From assembly GCA_037013685.1 (NCBI GenBank), contig CM072885.1:69543785-69607784 (forward strand): a DNA stretch of 64,000 nt, written 5' to 3'. Both the position numbers and the translations under genes were made by a program. Origin of the DNA: Acridotheres tristis. Taxonomy: Eukaryota > Chordata > Aves > Passeriformes > Sturnidae. Shown here piece by piece: positions 44,930 to 58,822 of the stretch. Position 1 is the first letter of the stretch; every line of letters begins with the position of its first letter. The notes beneath the pieces are model-generated. The model was given only the letters and a program-made list of their open reading frames with translations. It had not been told where the DNA came from and did no database searches.

Positions 44930-47900
44930 CAGATAATTCTGTTATCAACCATAATTTTTGTGTGTCATAATAGCCTTGTCAATTTGTTCTCAATGGATTT
45001 CCTTCAGTCTTTCAGAATACTTCCAGCTGAACAACTCTCTGCCTTTGTAATTTTGAATCTTCTGTGGCCAGTTCGTGGTCCAGAGAATTTTGTAGAGATG
45101 TTCTGACTACTAGAGTTACTGTAGTTGTCTTTTGTTACACTGTATTCAGTTATTAAGGAACCCAGATAGAATCTCTTTTCCTCCACCATCTTTGCAAAGC
45201 CTAGCATCACTGCATTTTGCTGGCTTGAATTAATAGGATTTAAGTCGTGCTTCTTTTGTGGATTCAAGTATAAAGGTTTTCTGCTCAATGTTTCAATTAT
45301 TATGTAGCTCCTAGCAAGGGATCTGAATACATTTGAAACACTTTGGTAATGTGTACTGGAGGTTTGATCATCCCTTAGTCAAGTTGCTAAATAATTCCTG
45401 CTCACTTCAGCAAAAGTGGCATATGAAAAAACCCTCTAAGTTTTCTTGAGTTGCTAAGGTATCTTGGTAAATGTGTTCCACAGTGACATTGCTGTGCCAT
45501 GATCTGTATCAAATTCTCTGGGGGGCTGGAGGAGATGCACGAAGCATTTCAGAATTGTTGCTGTGGGCAGCTCGTTCAGCCATCCTGCTGGTAAGGAAGG
45601 ATATTCTGAAAGTGTTCTCCTGTAAATTAAACCTCTCCTGACAATCAGAGCTTGATTGTGGCCTTGCTGTTGTGTGGCACTGGGTGTGACCAGTCCACCC
45701 CGTGGTTCTGTGCAGTGTAGCAGCTGTGGCAGCCTGGTGTTCTCTTTATTACACAAACATCAGGGTGACTCCAGTTCTGAACACTTGCTCTTTTAGCTGC
45801 AAATATGAAACTGTTAAGAAGTTTATATCTGACCCACTGTCTCAACACCTGAGCATCTGATTCTGACCTTGGGTATCAGCATGGGTGACACCTGTGTGAG
45901 CTGGAAGTGTTCTCAGCATGGCCCAGCTACCAATCTCAGTGTTGATGAGAATTTCCTTGCTATGATGACAAAGTTTTAAAATCCTAGAGGAGCTGCTGCT
46001 TTGCAGTGAGCAGCCCTGTAGCTTGCTTTGTAAGTGTGAGAGGATGTTTTTCTCCTTTGAGGAGAGCAGTGTGACAGTGTGGTGTGCCTCTGACAGTCTT
46101 GCTGACGTGTGGAGCAAGACTTTGCAAGTGTGATGCCAGCTCACATTAGAGTAGCACATATTCCACAAAAGACTTCTTGCTGAAGGTAGTTTCTCATGCA
46201 TGGATGATGCTTTGGCTTCTCTGGTTTTGTTTTTGTAGCCCTTGCAGTAGGAGCAAAGTTACATGTTTCTCTTTTAAACATAAAGCTGGTAGGTTTCCTC
46301 TGTCTTTGTACAAGAGAGGTATTTCAGTGTTTTTTGGTTGTTTTGTTTGGATTTTTTTCCCCCTGGGAAATGCTATTAGCAGCTTCTCTGCTACTTGATT
46401 TGCTACCGACCTAGTTTCTGGGGTTTTAGTTTCTGTGCTTAGAATAACTCTGAATCTTAGTTGATAGTTTACAAGTGAGTGTTAGATTGCAAATCTTCAA
46501 TAAATGTTCACCTGTGAAAGCCCTGAGAAGGGTCACTGGCACTCAAGTGAATAAATTCTTCCCCAAATATTAAATAATGTGTAAAGCTTAATATCAAGTA
46601 AATGTTGCTGTAGGTGTGTAAACAAGACCTGCAGAGCCACCTGTTGCCAGTGGGAGCTGTGTGTATCCAGGTGTGTGGGCACACAGGCCATGGCCCTTTG
46701 GCATTGTGGAATTGCAGTGGACAGCTTCTTCAGGAGGTGACACACAGCTGGAGTACACTCAGAAATGAACCCAGCTGAACTGGGAGACAGACTCTCCCCT
46801 CCCCTCAGCTCAGAGAATCCATGATCTCTTCTGTGGGTGGAGAGGGGAATGGAAAGGTGGATGAGGGAGTTGAGGGAGCATTAATTGCAGCTGAATGGAT
46901 GAAACTGGCTGAAATCACCCCTTGAGTCATGGACAGGAAGAAGAGAACAGCAGTGTGATTTTTCAGGAGGTGCTGTTTCTATAGTGATGCTTGAGATGTG
47001 AGCAGTGACAGTGCTCTGGGAAGTTTGACTTGCTTGCTTGGATTGTGGCTCCAAAGTGATGACAGGATTTTATGTGCACATCTGGCAGCAATAACACCTC
47101 ACAAAAATATCCAACAGAACCAACTGGGATTTCATTATGGTCTTTAAGATAATTTTAACACTTTGCAATTTTGAGTAACCTTTTAATTAGAATCCTGAAT
47201 CATAAACCATGTCTGTTGAAGAACAGAAACCAAGTTCCATCAACAGTGGCATAAGGATTCCTGATCTTTGGGCATAGCTACATCAGAGGGAGAAATGAGA
47301 ATCTTGCTTTAGAGATCAGTGGTTGGGAAGCATTTTTCCCTATGTTTGAGTGTGCCTCAAAGTCCTGTAAGGTAAATGGTATTTTTACAGTTAACATAAT
47401 GGATGTGGTTGATTTGGTTTGTTTATGCATTTTTAACATGTGGTTCAGTAGCAGTAATAGCTCTAGATCATCTCGAATATCTTTGTAAATATGGTGGAGC
47501 TGGCAGGTTCTTTATAACTCAATAAATTCACCTGAAATAGAATTTAATTTGGCTTCAGTCTTTTTTTTTTTTTTTTTTTTCCCATTCTATTCCTATCCCC
47601 TTTGTTTCCTTTTTAGGGCTGATAAGTAAATAAAACTGACCTTCAGGGTTCCAAAACTTCCCAAGCAGCCGTTTATCACACACCATGCAGTCAATTGGGT
47701 TAAAATAGTGCTGGAGCCAACACTTCCTCGTGTTTACATGTAAAGGAGCTGTGTTGGAGGGAATACATGGGGCTATTTACTTAGGAACAAGGAACTTTAG
47801 TTCCAGAACAGTGGATCTAAACAAATGCTTACTGATTCCCATGCTTGCTTTTCCTTTTAGTAAAAAGCATTACTTTTTAAAGCTGTGGCTTCTGGAGCCA

Positions 47901-50900
47901 AAGCCAAACCCTTCAGTCTCCAAAGCACTTTGATGCCAAGCAGGTTTGGAGCTCCAATGACAAGCACATGGAACTGTGAGCCTGCTGAGGGCTGCCTCTT
48001 CTTGCTGATCTTCACATGGAAAGCCTTGGATGCTGGGATAGTGGGAGGCAGCATAAAAGTCCAATGAAAAATTGGACATTCAGATAGAAGTGGGGAAGAC
48101 AGCTGTGGGGCTTAAAAAAAAAAGCATACTCTTTAAAACTTGGTCTTGTGATTTTGTTGAGATTGAATGGGCAATGGAACAGATCTGTCTGAGCCATTTG
48201 TGTAGTGCTGTTTATCATTTGGCAGTTACTGTGGCACTGCTGCCCACCAATTCAAAATTACACTGGTATTTTAAAGTGTATTCCCTCCCTTTTCCCCAGT
48301 CACTTTTTGTACTTTGTTTCAGTAACACCTGAGATTGTTCCAGAGCCATGTCCACGGTTTCCTGTGTTGGGAAAAGACCATCTGAAGACCAGCTGCTTTC
48401 AGTCTGCCACACGTTTGTGCCAAGGACTTTGCTACAAACCTGCTGTGCACAGCCTGAGGAGAGACTGACTCTACCTAGTCACATTTTCAAAATTTCAACT
48501 TTGCTTTTCTTCTTCCTTTTTTTTTCCCCTTTTTAAAAATTTTAGTTTGTGGAGAGTCCTCATTCTCAAAGTTCATAATAAATAACACTTGCAGTGTCTG
48601 TTTTCTCTGCTGGGCTGAGCACCTCCTCAGCCTTACAGTCCCATGGGCAGGAGAGGAAGGTGACATGACATCTCTGCTCCTCAAGGAAGCTCAGAGCTGT
48701 GGTAGGAGCTGACTGATGATTCAAACAGAGGGGGCAGGAGGGTTTGGAATCTCCTTGGAGAGCTGTGCTGAACAGGGGTTGCTGCCTCTTCCTTGTGTTA
48801 TTGGGTGGGTGAATAGAAGAGGGGACTTCAGCTTAGCCCCGAGAGCAGGAGGGCTGTGACATATTCCTTTATTCCTTGGTACCCAGCAGCCAGGCCTTTT
48901 GGGGCTATTCCAGCAGAGTTGAGCAGCCAGGCTGTGTCCCCATGCTGCAGAAAAAGGGGAAGCAGGGGCAGAGGCTCCCTGTTCTTGCTCTTCCTGTCCT
49001 GCTGGCAGGGCAGGGGATACCTGGCAGACACCAGACTGTGGCTCTTGCTGTGATGTCCCTCCCAGTGCAACGAAGTGACCTGAAGGTGACTTCTGAGGGC
49101 TCTCTCGAAAGGAGGGGCATTGACCCACAGCAGTGTGGCTGATCCCTGTGGGTCCCTTCCAGCTCAGATTATTCCGTGGCTGGTGCTGCAATTACTCTTA
49201 TCAGACTTCAGGAAGCACTTGTGGCCCTGATGGGACCCCTGGCCCTACAAATGCTGTGCCTGCAGCATTATTGCCTCATTAACAAAGCCATGCTCTTCCT
49301 CAGGTCTTCACCAGCTCCCCCTCAGCACAGCACATGAGTATTTCCCCTCCTTGGTCTGGTACTTCAATTAAAGTATTAGTAGGTATTAATTAGGGCAAAG
49401 AATCTCGGAAAGCAGTGTGAATCCAGTGACAGCAAGTGCTGACATTTGGGCTGCTGTTGGCCTCAGAAGAGCCAGGCAGTGCTTTGCTGCCATCTTCCAG
49501 GTTGGTCACGTCTCCCCATGAGGAGCTGAATGCACACATGGAGCACCCTGATGTTGCCAGAGCTGTTGAGTGGAAGTGCTTGTTTCCTTCAGTAAAAGCT
49601 ATTTTTTTCCTCCTTGTTCTTGGGGATAATCTAGCAGAAGAGCTGGAATGTAGGAATGTGCATGTGCTATTAATCCCATAACCTAGACTGAGGATGCCTT
49701 GCTGAGTAATTTACCCAGTGCATCCTGCTTTCCTGGCAGACACTTGTCAGGCTCTCAGTGATTAAAGCCGAGCTAGACCTCTAAGATCTGCGGCTCTTCA
49801 GCTGTCCCTGAACTGCAGGTTTTTTTTTTTTTCCAGAGTTTCTATGTAAGACAGTGATGCTGGCTGTGCTAGGAGTGAGAAAGCAGCTACAAAGATCCCT
49901 GAGTATCCCTAATGGCAAAGCAACTGCACGAACTGCAGCCGTGGCTGGACTTGTAGAAAAGCAAGTGGACAACAGGTGGAGCAAGAGCATTGTGGAAAAG
50001 CAAGCCCAGGAAAATGGGATCAGTTTTACACTCCTGTGTGCACGTGGGGACAGCGAGGTGTGATCAGCCTCTCCTGAGGGGCAGCACATTTTATCTCTGC
50101 CAGAGCTGCCCTGTGGTTTAACAAGTGGTGTGAAGGTGGGTTAGTTCTGCTGTGGAATAAATTGCAGTCATCGTCCAAGGTGGCTGGTGCAGATTGGTTC
50201 TGCTTTCCCATCAGCAGCTTCACCAGGCCAGTCAGTGCTGCGTGAGAAAAGGTGCTCAGCAGTGAGTAAAAATTAAAAACATCATGATTTGGAAGGTGCC
50301 TTGGATTTCAGGGATCTTATTGTAGATATTCTTGTACTGATTTTTTCCAAGGGCTCTTGTATTTTTCTCTCTCCCTGTCAGAATTTGTGGAAATTTATAA
50401 GCATTCTGCATGCTGTCAAATTGAGCTTTGAGAAAGACAGTGCAGGACCCCCTTACACCTCTCTTGAAATATGTGGACTGATGTGAGTTATCCAAATAAG
50501 TGAGTCTGTAGGTGTAGCTGATAGAAAAAGACTCCTGCAAAGTAAATTCTCATTCTTGTTCTGCGACCCTCCCTACCACATTAGTGTGAAAAGTGCTCGT
50601 TAGTGATGCAAAACTCATGAGCTTTGTTTTTGTACTTGGTGTATACCTCAATCCATATCTCTAAAGGAATTTTTAAAGCACATGAACGTACACATTTCAA
50701 TTTCATGAGATGTTGTAGGAACTGATATTTAATTTTTGTTGGACAATAGCAAAACAGAATAAACTTTCCCAGACCTCATTTTCTCAGGTGAAAGCCTTAG
50801 GAGACTCTACAGAAATGAAAGGAACTTTGTTTCAATACTTATATTGTAAATCTTATATTCTTATATTGGAAATCTTATATTCTGTGCTTTCCCTTCTGTG

Positions 50901-53900
50901 TGGTTGGCTCGAGTGTTTTCCATGGCCAGAAACACCTCCTTTTAACTAGCACTAGTACTTTATATCCTATTGTCCTCTAGTTCCTTATTTAGCTTCCCTG
51001 CCTTTCCCTTCTGATACCTTAGAACTCAAATTCCACAGGAGCTTGGATTTTGGTCCTGTTTTCTTAGCTTGGAAAGCATGAATCAGATTTGGTCAGAATC
51101 CACCAGAAATACTGACATCTTTGTTCAGAACAATGAAAAAAAAAAAATAAAAATGAACACTGGCAAGTGCCAAAATGGTTTCCATGGAAAGCTGCTGTCT
51201 GCACAATAAGGAAACAAATGCCAGTTGGCTGAAAACTGACGTGGTCCTTCATGTTTGTTTGGGGGGGGGGGAAAAGTTCTCACCTGGCTCTGGGTGATGC
51301 CTTTGGCTACTGTGTTTCTCACATCTTCTCAGGTTTGTGGGTTTTTTTCCCTGTCCCCTGAGGTGAGCCTGCCCTAAACTTCTCCATCCAACCACAAAAT
51401 ACCATCCAGGTGTTCCTGCACACCTTTCTCCATGTGTGTCCTGCCAGCTTCAGGCTGCTTGTCAGAGGTGCTTAGAGGGGGGGAGACAGAGTCAAGTGTG
51501 GAATAGGTTTGAGAGGGAGATGCATCTGAAAAAGCCTGAGAACTGCTGTGCTGAGGTATGGATTTCCAGCTGGATCACATTTTATATTTTACAGTCCTGT
51601 CTGCATTCCAATGATGCACAGGGGAAAATGAGGATTTTTATATTTTAGCTGGAAAAAGCCACCCACGTGAGAGGACCACTGAGTGACCTGTTTTCCTCTT
51701 AATAATTTTTATCTGCTTGTTCTGTTCTCTCTGTTCTCTCTTTCCCACCGTGATGCCCAGCAGTTTTTTGTAGCTGACAGGGGTGGAACTTGTTGCACAG
51801 CAGGATGTGATGGAGGGAGCAGGAGGGCTCTGTGGCCTGAGGGGCTCTTGCAGTGTGTTTCTGTTGTGTATGGGCAACATGATAAATGACTTTTTACTGC
51901 TGTGGCTGGCCAAACACCAGTGTGTGCCTCCACCACTGCTGGTGAGATCTGTGGTTGTTCATCACCTCATGGATCAGGTCTTTTGTTAATGATATCCCTC
52001 AAAAAATGCATCATACTTCGCAGGCACTGCTTGATGAATTCCTTCAGTGTCCAAGGGTGGCGTGCCAGGAATGAAGAAGAATTGGTTAACGAGTGGAAAA
52101 ATCGATTGCAGAAATATGAGGGGTGCTATATTAGATATGCCTGTGCTCCCCAAACGATCATCTAAGGGCTGTCAAAACACTGGGCATTCTATTCTCCAGT
52201 TTTATGTAGCTTTGACTTGGTTTTTCATGGAGATGAGAAAAAAGGCTCCACAAAACCTGGTTACTCGGTCTTGGTTCAGAAGGTGCTTAATAGGTCTGCC
52301 TGCTCTGTCCCTGTTTTTGAGTGTTGTGCCCAGTAATTTCCACTGAACTCAGCATTTCTGTAAAAGCAGCTCACCTGAGGAGCTGTCTCAGCTGGATGCA
52401 GAGGGTGTGACCGTGTGGCCTTGTCCAGCTCTGAGGAGGAGGATGGGGTGAGCAGTGCCTTTGTCAGGCACGTCCAGTCGGGTGTTCAGCCCTCGTGTGT
52501 TCAATGTCCCCACTGGTGACCACAGAACTCCCGACTGAAAACACTGAATTTAGCCCTTTGCACTGTCCCTTTGCTGTGTTCACCTTGATTCTTATAACCT
52601 GGGCTTAACCTGATCCTTGTTTTCCCTGCAGTGAATTGTGGAGGTCCAGACTCCCCACGAGCTCTTTTTCCCCTTGGATGCAGAAATGAAGAGCAGGCTT
52701 TGAAATGCAACCTTCATATCTTGTCAGTGAATTTCTTGTGAGATTCCTGGGAGGGCCCTTGATGGGCAGACAGGAAGAGGGCTAGACATTGCAAAGCATG
52801 AATAATCCTGAATTCTAGCCTGGTCATTAACCAAGTGGAGCTCTGAGTAATAAAATGAGGTTTCTGGGAAAGCTTGACATTTCTACCTTACCTTCTGTTT
52901 ACAACAGCTTTGTGTGTTTTATCTTTGCAATGTGCTTAAAAGATTAATTTGTTTTTAAAATGGACTTTCCTTGCCTCTTCACTCATGCTACAGGAACTGT
53001 AATAAGCATTTATTATGTAAAAATTGTAGAGAGACTGGAGCTCAGAATTCTTCAGTGGCAATTTGCATTGCAATGGTAGAACCATGCCATTGGTATCTCT
53101 GCAAGAGTTCATTCATGCACGTAAATCAATGTCCAAAAACAGTCTGGCCACTTCCAGCTCTACCAAAGTCATGAAGATTTTTTTCACAGTCCCTGTAATG
53201 CTGTTGCAAATGGCCAGGAAGTTTTTCCAGTTCAGTTTAAACAACCACGATGCCAAGTTGGATGTGGAGGAAGAGTTCCTGCCTTTTTTTGATGAAGCAC
53301 TTCAAGGGCTGCTCCTGATAGCAATGTTTTCTTTACCAAGGGGGGACTGGTGGGACAGGCTTTCCTTTACCTCCTTGGACATGTCTGCAGTTTAAATATC
53401 CCCACTTGAGCAAGGCTCTCCCTTGGCTCCTTTTATTGGTAAGAAGGACTAGAGGACGTGAATCATCAGACCTATTCCAGACATTTCATTTAGGTGAGAT
53501 TAATAGTGGCCTCCCACTATTTTCTTCTCTCCAGTGACTCAGGGAGCTCCAGTGGGACTGGATCTGATTTAGGATGTGTTTTACAGAAGCCTCTCTCTGC
53601 ACAGAAGCATCACCATGCTTGATTGGGTTGGTTTCTGAGCTGCAGAGTTGATTTTGGTAGGTGATACACATAGCATGCAAACAAAACCATGGGTGGTTAC
53701 ATTTATACCCATTTTATAAATAATCCCTTTTTATAATCATTTGCCCCAAACCTGGATTTTGCTGTCCATAAAGAGGACCCAGCACACTTGGTGTCATGTA
53801 TGTCTTCAGTTCTTTTCCACCCCATTCAGGGCCATGGTTTTCCAGCAAGCCTTCAGTGTCCTGTGCTGCCCAAAAGCACCCTGAGAGGATGTCTGCAGGC

Positions 53901-54835
53901 TCATGTCTGTGCTCCTCAGCTGCAGCACAGGCAAATCCAGTGCCCAAATCCATCCTGGGGATGTGACCCTGCTCCAGGCTGTGATTGCACAAGCAAGGAG
54001 AATTAATTACATCAGGTCAGTGCAGTGTGACTCAGGAGACAAACACATCCACATCTTTTCTTAGAAAGTCAAACACTTTCCAGAACTTTGGTTTCCATTT
54101 TCTGCAGGCTCCGGCAGGTCCTGCTGGGGAGAAGGGTCAAGGTGGAGGGAGCTGGGCTCTTTTCTCTCATTATTGGAGTGTTAAATATTTTGCAGAATTC
54201 TGGTGTTGAAAGCTGCAATCTGAACAGTTGAGAAAAAGTTCAAACCTGCATACTTAGCTTCCAGAAAATGCCCACATGAATTTCTCTGATTGAAGTGGAG
54301 CAACCACAAGGGAAATTCTCAGGACATACAATTTCAAATTCTAAATAGAAATGTAACAGGAAATTAAAGTAAAAAAGAAAGACCTATGACCAATATCCAT
54401 AAAAAACCATTTGACCAGTGTCTAGATTTCAGCTTTGTAACAAATCTAGGCAAACCACCAAGAAATATGCATTTGTTATGCTTTCCCAGTTATGTTTCTC
54501 AAGCTCAAACCACTTGAAGTAAATAAATGGCCTCAGGAAATTAGTGTATTACGATTTTCATTGATGCAATTGTGACTGTAAAACATATTTTGCAGTATTA
54601 ATGTCAGCCTCCAGTCATTACTTTGCAGTCAGTTTGATTGGATGCATCTGATAATTAAGAGCTCAATCCTGACCCCAGTGGTCCTTTCAGGATTTCTTCC
54701 TTTGCACAGCTGAGCCTGGCACAGCCTGAGTTTGGTGTTTATAACCAACAGCTAAGAGAGATTTCAAATATTGAAGCTCCAGTCTCCCTGACAGCAATTC
54801 TCAATTGTCTCTTTGTTTTTGGGAGGCAGTGGAGG
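44930..54835. other. Intergenic DNA downstream of BPGM, no gene recognised
   Basis: About 10 kb without recognisable exons on either strand. Caldesmon (CALD1), the next gene in other vertebrates, would be expected further downstream; I found none of its acidic N-terminal coding sequence. A poly-T tract of 20 lies at 47,561-47,580. A plus-strand ORF of 110 codons at 53,063-53,395 has no similarity known to me. Confidence 0.55.
49135..49185 (+). mobile_element. Short CR1 3'-end fragment
   Basis: GATCCCTGTGGGTCCCTTCC followed by AGCTCAGATTATTCCGTGG resembles the terminal part of CR1 elements. It is too short to place in a subfamily. Confidence 0.6.
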
Positions 54836-54837
54836 CA

Positions 54838-55385
54838 GCACAGGAAGGACATGGACCTGTTGGAGCATCCCAGAGGAAGCCACCAGGCTGATCAGAGGGA
54901 TGGGATGGGATGGAGCACCTGTCCTATGAGGAAAGGCTGAGAAGAATTGGGATTGTGCAGCCTGGAGAAGGCTCCAGGGTTACCTCACTGCAGCTTTGCA
55001 GTATCTGATGGGAGCCTAAAAGAAAAATGGAGGGGAACCCCAAGGGCATGTAGTGACAGGACAAGGGGAAAAGGCTTCAAGCTGGAAGAGAGCAGGTTCA
55101 GGTTGGATATTGGGAAGAAATCCTCTGCTGTGAGGGTGGGGAGGCCCTGGAACAGGCTGCCCAGAGAAGCTGGATGTGCCCTGGGCAGGCTGGATGAGGC
55201 TCTGAGCAGCCTGGCCCAGAGGAAGATGCCCCTGAGCATGGCAGGGATGGCCTGGATGGTCCCTTCTGCTGAGGAACATGCTCAGGGCAGGGGCACAGGG
55301 TACAGCTGCTCCAGGCTGGGCTCTGCTCTGCCTTTGTTTTCCCCTAAACTTCCAAGCCAAACCATTCTGGGATTCTGTGATTTAT
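54838..55385 (+). mobile_element. CR1 LINE 3'-end copy, about 550 bp
   Basis: Landmarks appear in order on the plus strand: GGACATGGACCTGTTGGAGC, GATCAGAGGGATGG, GAGGAAAGGCTGAGAAGAAT, TGTGCAGCCTGGAGAAGGCT, AGGTTGGATATTGGGAAGAA, CCTGGAACAGGCTGCCCAGA, and a terminal ATTCTGGGATTCTGTGATT. It is 5' truncated with a disrupted reading frame. The last ~180 bp (from about 55,200) are more diverged or contain an insertion. Confidence 0.93.
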
Positions 55386-57925
55386 ACAGGGGCTTGGGAG
55401 CTGCTTTGTTCAAAGTCAGAGTCAACTTGTGAATCCTCCACTCATGCAGGAATTTAGGGGGCTTCAAAATATATCAGGGGCACGGGCAAGCTGCACCACT
55501 GACAAGCCCATTTTCCACATAAAATAAGGCAAAATATCAGTAGGTGGAGATAAAATGAATTTCCTGAAAGACCATACACAAGATAATGAATTATGTACCT
55601 CTTCCCCAAGCAGGACCATAAAGGTTTGACAGTGAGAGTCCAAGCAAATCTGAGTCAGAGACCTCAGTCTCACTATGTACACAGATATTATTTGAGATAA
55701 AAAGATCATGCAGCAATTTGAGGTGTGCAAGTTTCCTTCTGCTGCAGAAAGAGCAATCCTTGCACCTCCTGTGTGACCTGGAAATCTCCCATCGAATCCT
55801 GCAGCAAGGTGTGCCCATCTCTATATAAAAGAAGGCAGGAGCAAGCATGTGCTGCTATTGTGAAGAGCTGGTTTTGTTTGGGTTTTTTTTCTCCTTGGAG
55901 TGTTTCAGAAGACAAAAGTGTGGTTTGGTTTTTTTGTTTCACGGATTTCGAAAAAATGAAATGAGAAACCACAACTTTGGGGTACAAATATTTTGTTTAT
56001 AAAAACTGGAAATTATTTTGGGAAGTGGGTTTTTCTCAGAATAATAGAAAATAGTCTAAGAAAACAGGAGAAAACTCAGTTTCAAGTCTGTGCTTCTTTG
56101 TCCAACAGGAAAACATTTTGTGAGGACAAAAAGATGGAGGGGGGGAAAAAGCTATTGTAATCTGCTACAAAAATACTTGGCATTTTAAGAACATTTTTAT
56201 GCCTTTGTTTGCATCTTGCTCTGCCTCTTCTTTGTCATAATTCAGCCTTCTCAAGATGCAATATTATTTACCCAGGCATTTTGTGAAATGCGTCACACTC
56301 TGAAAGGAAGGTGGCAAAAAGGACAGTTCGTGTCTCAAGACAGCATTCCTGGGGGAAAATCACTGTGCTACAACTCTCTGGAAATATGGAACAGAGGAAT
56401 TTCAGATAAATATGTTAGAGAGGAATCTCACCCCACTAAGAATGTTTGCTGTGAGTTGTCTTTTCCTTAGAAGTACAGCACGTACATCATCTTGCCAAAT
56501 GATTCTCACATCAATAATTTCCCATGTTGAGAAACTGCAAATCTCTGTGTAAAACTGCAGCTCCCTAAAGGCAGCTGAAAGTTCAGCAAGGGACTGGGTT
56601 ATGGGGTGGAAAGAGACTTTTTCTCCTCATGTGGCACCAAAGACTCGTTCTAATCCTGGGTTAGAATTCCTGGGAGAATCCCCAAATACTGGGGAGAAAT
56701 GATCCTTGTAGGACTTTGTAACTTTCTGTGCCTGTAGATTTGATTTCTGTTCTGTCATTTCCTCTGGTGGCAGACACAAGTTGGCAACAGGGCTGATAAT
56801 TAAGGTTGCCCAAACATTAAAAAAAAAAAATCCTTAGGCTTGTTTACATCCTATATTCACTTGTTAATATTTTTGTTAAACTTCAGCCCTAGAGAATGGT
56901 GGTGTTACTACCCACACCAGAAGTTTTCCTCAGAACAGAGTGTCAAATGCCAAATCATAAAGGACTTGCTGAATCTCCAGCTAGGAAATAAACTGGTTTT
57001 GCCACTGTAAGGTCTCAGGAAGGAGGAGGAGAGGATGCAGTTTGTCACCGAAGTGCAGGGGCTGGCAGGGAGATGGGGTTAAATTTGCCACAGATCTGAG
57101 GATGTGGGGAAACAGGAATAACTCTCAAGAGTGGATTTGGCTGGAGCTGCCAGACAACCTGCAGAAAATATCACTGCATCAACCAGTACAGCCAGCAGCT
57201 CCTACCCCAAGGGACACTGGTTTCCAGAAAACCTGGTCCCTCCAGGTTTTCTGAACTGATGGAACTCCGTGCTAGTAATGCCCAGCAGGAGTTTCATCAG
57301 TGACTGAAAATTGCACTTATTTCAGCAAGGGAGAACCAACAAAAATCAAATCAGCTTCCTGCCATGGGTTTGCAGTGGCTGAGGTGTCTCTGCAGCACTG
57401 GCAGCTCAAACCCTGCCCGCTGAAAATTGCTGCTCCTGCAGAAACAAACCTGGCTTGTCTAGGTCTGGCAGCAGCAGCATTATTGAGGGTGGGACCCCGG
57501 GAGCAAGGACCCCTCTCAGTCTGAAGACCTTTACCAAACCAGGGAATTCCTGATTTTTTGAGAATTGCTCAGCTACTGAAGCAGAGCACTGACATTGCTG
57601 GGATAAAAAAAACAAGAGCTCTGTGGTTTTGCAAGGCTTCTAAATGGAGTTGGGCTGTCCCAGTTCTGAGAGTCCCATTACAGGATTTTGGCATACCTTC
57701 CACTATCTAGGTGCTCTTGCTCCATCTAGTGAGGAAATTTATTGCTCATCCTGGCTTAGTTTTGGCCATGGAGGAGGCCTGGAGAAAAGTAATATAGTTT
57801 ATTCATTTGACCTATGCAAAGATGGGAATTACCCAGGAAGACTCAAGGTTTGATTTTGTTGGAAGAGTAAGAATGACAATGATTTTAGCTTACAGCTGCT
57901 CATTGACATATCTATTAAATTATTT

Positions 57926-57948
57926 AAAAAAAAAAAAAAAAAAAAAAA
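57926..57948. repeat. Poly-A tract of 23
   Basis: An uninterrupted A run. I could not match the upstream sequence to a retrocopied gene or a known element. Confidence 0.9.
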
Positions 57949-58777
57949 GACTTGAGGGGTTTTTTTTAATGAACTTTCCCATGAAAATCTATTTATGTTT
58001 ATGTTCAGTGGGTGGATTTGCTTGTTATGTGAATTGAATGGGGGGGAGGGTGAAGAGATAAAATGAACAAAGTTGGTTTAAGGGGTTTAGCTGTATCTGT
58101 TCCAACCCATCTTTACTGCTCTTGTTCAGCAGCCAAAACACATTCCTCTTTTATAAAAGAAGGAACACAAGGGCACCATCTCGCAGCTCCTGAGTGCAGC
58201 AGAGCTGTCTCTGAGGGCTGTGTGAGGGGCTGTGTCTGCTGGGCACTGAAGAGAGCAGAGCAGGCTCAGGGTGTGGAGCTCAGAGATACCCAGGGACCTT
58301 CTCTGTGCCTGCCAAACCCTGGGGGAGCTGAGACAGGTCGGGATTTGCCCATTCCTTCTTCTACCCTGCCTTGCCAGACATATCTCATGCTATATTCCCC
58401 CTTTCCTTTTCCCTTTCCAAAAGATATTCACTCAAACTGTGAGTGGAGAGCAGAGAGAACAGATAACAAAAGAGAGACCAATGGCATTTCTCTCTGGGAC
58501 TTGCATTTTTGGGTACACTTGAGTGCACAGTAAGTGCCATTTTTATCAAGTAGAATTTTCCTAATTTTATTTGAAAATTCCTATTATTGCTCCTGAGTTT
58601 GGTTAGGCTCATGCAATAGATATATATGCACTATATATTAAAAAGTATGTATATATTCTGCAAAAATACAAGCTAAAGACACAGGGCTGCCATGTCAAAA
58701 GGGATTTTTGGCTTTTTAAGTGAAAACAGGTTTTAGTTTAAAAAAAGATTTAGTAAAGAATGTTCCCTTCCTCCACC

Positions 58778-58822
58778 AAAAAAAAAAAAAAGAAAAAAAA
58801 AAGAAAAAAAGAAAAAAAGAAA
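58778..58822. repeat. A-rich (GAAAAAAA)n tract
   Basis: Runs of A are interrupted by single G at 8-9-base intervals. Confidence 0.9.

Noticed and set aside
53063..53395. A 110-codon ORF with a hydrophobic central stretch
   Set aside because: No recognisable family, no splice or promoter context; treated as chance.
54947..55432. A 161-codon plus-strand ORF
   Set aside because: It lies in the CR1 3' end and is not a host gene.
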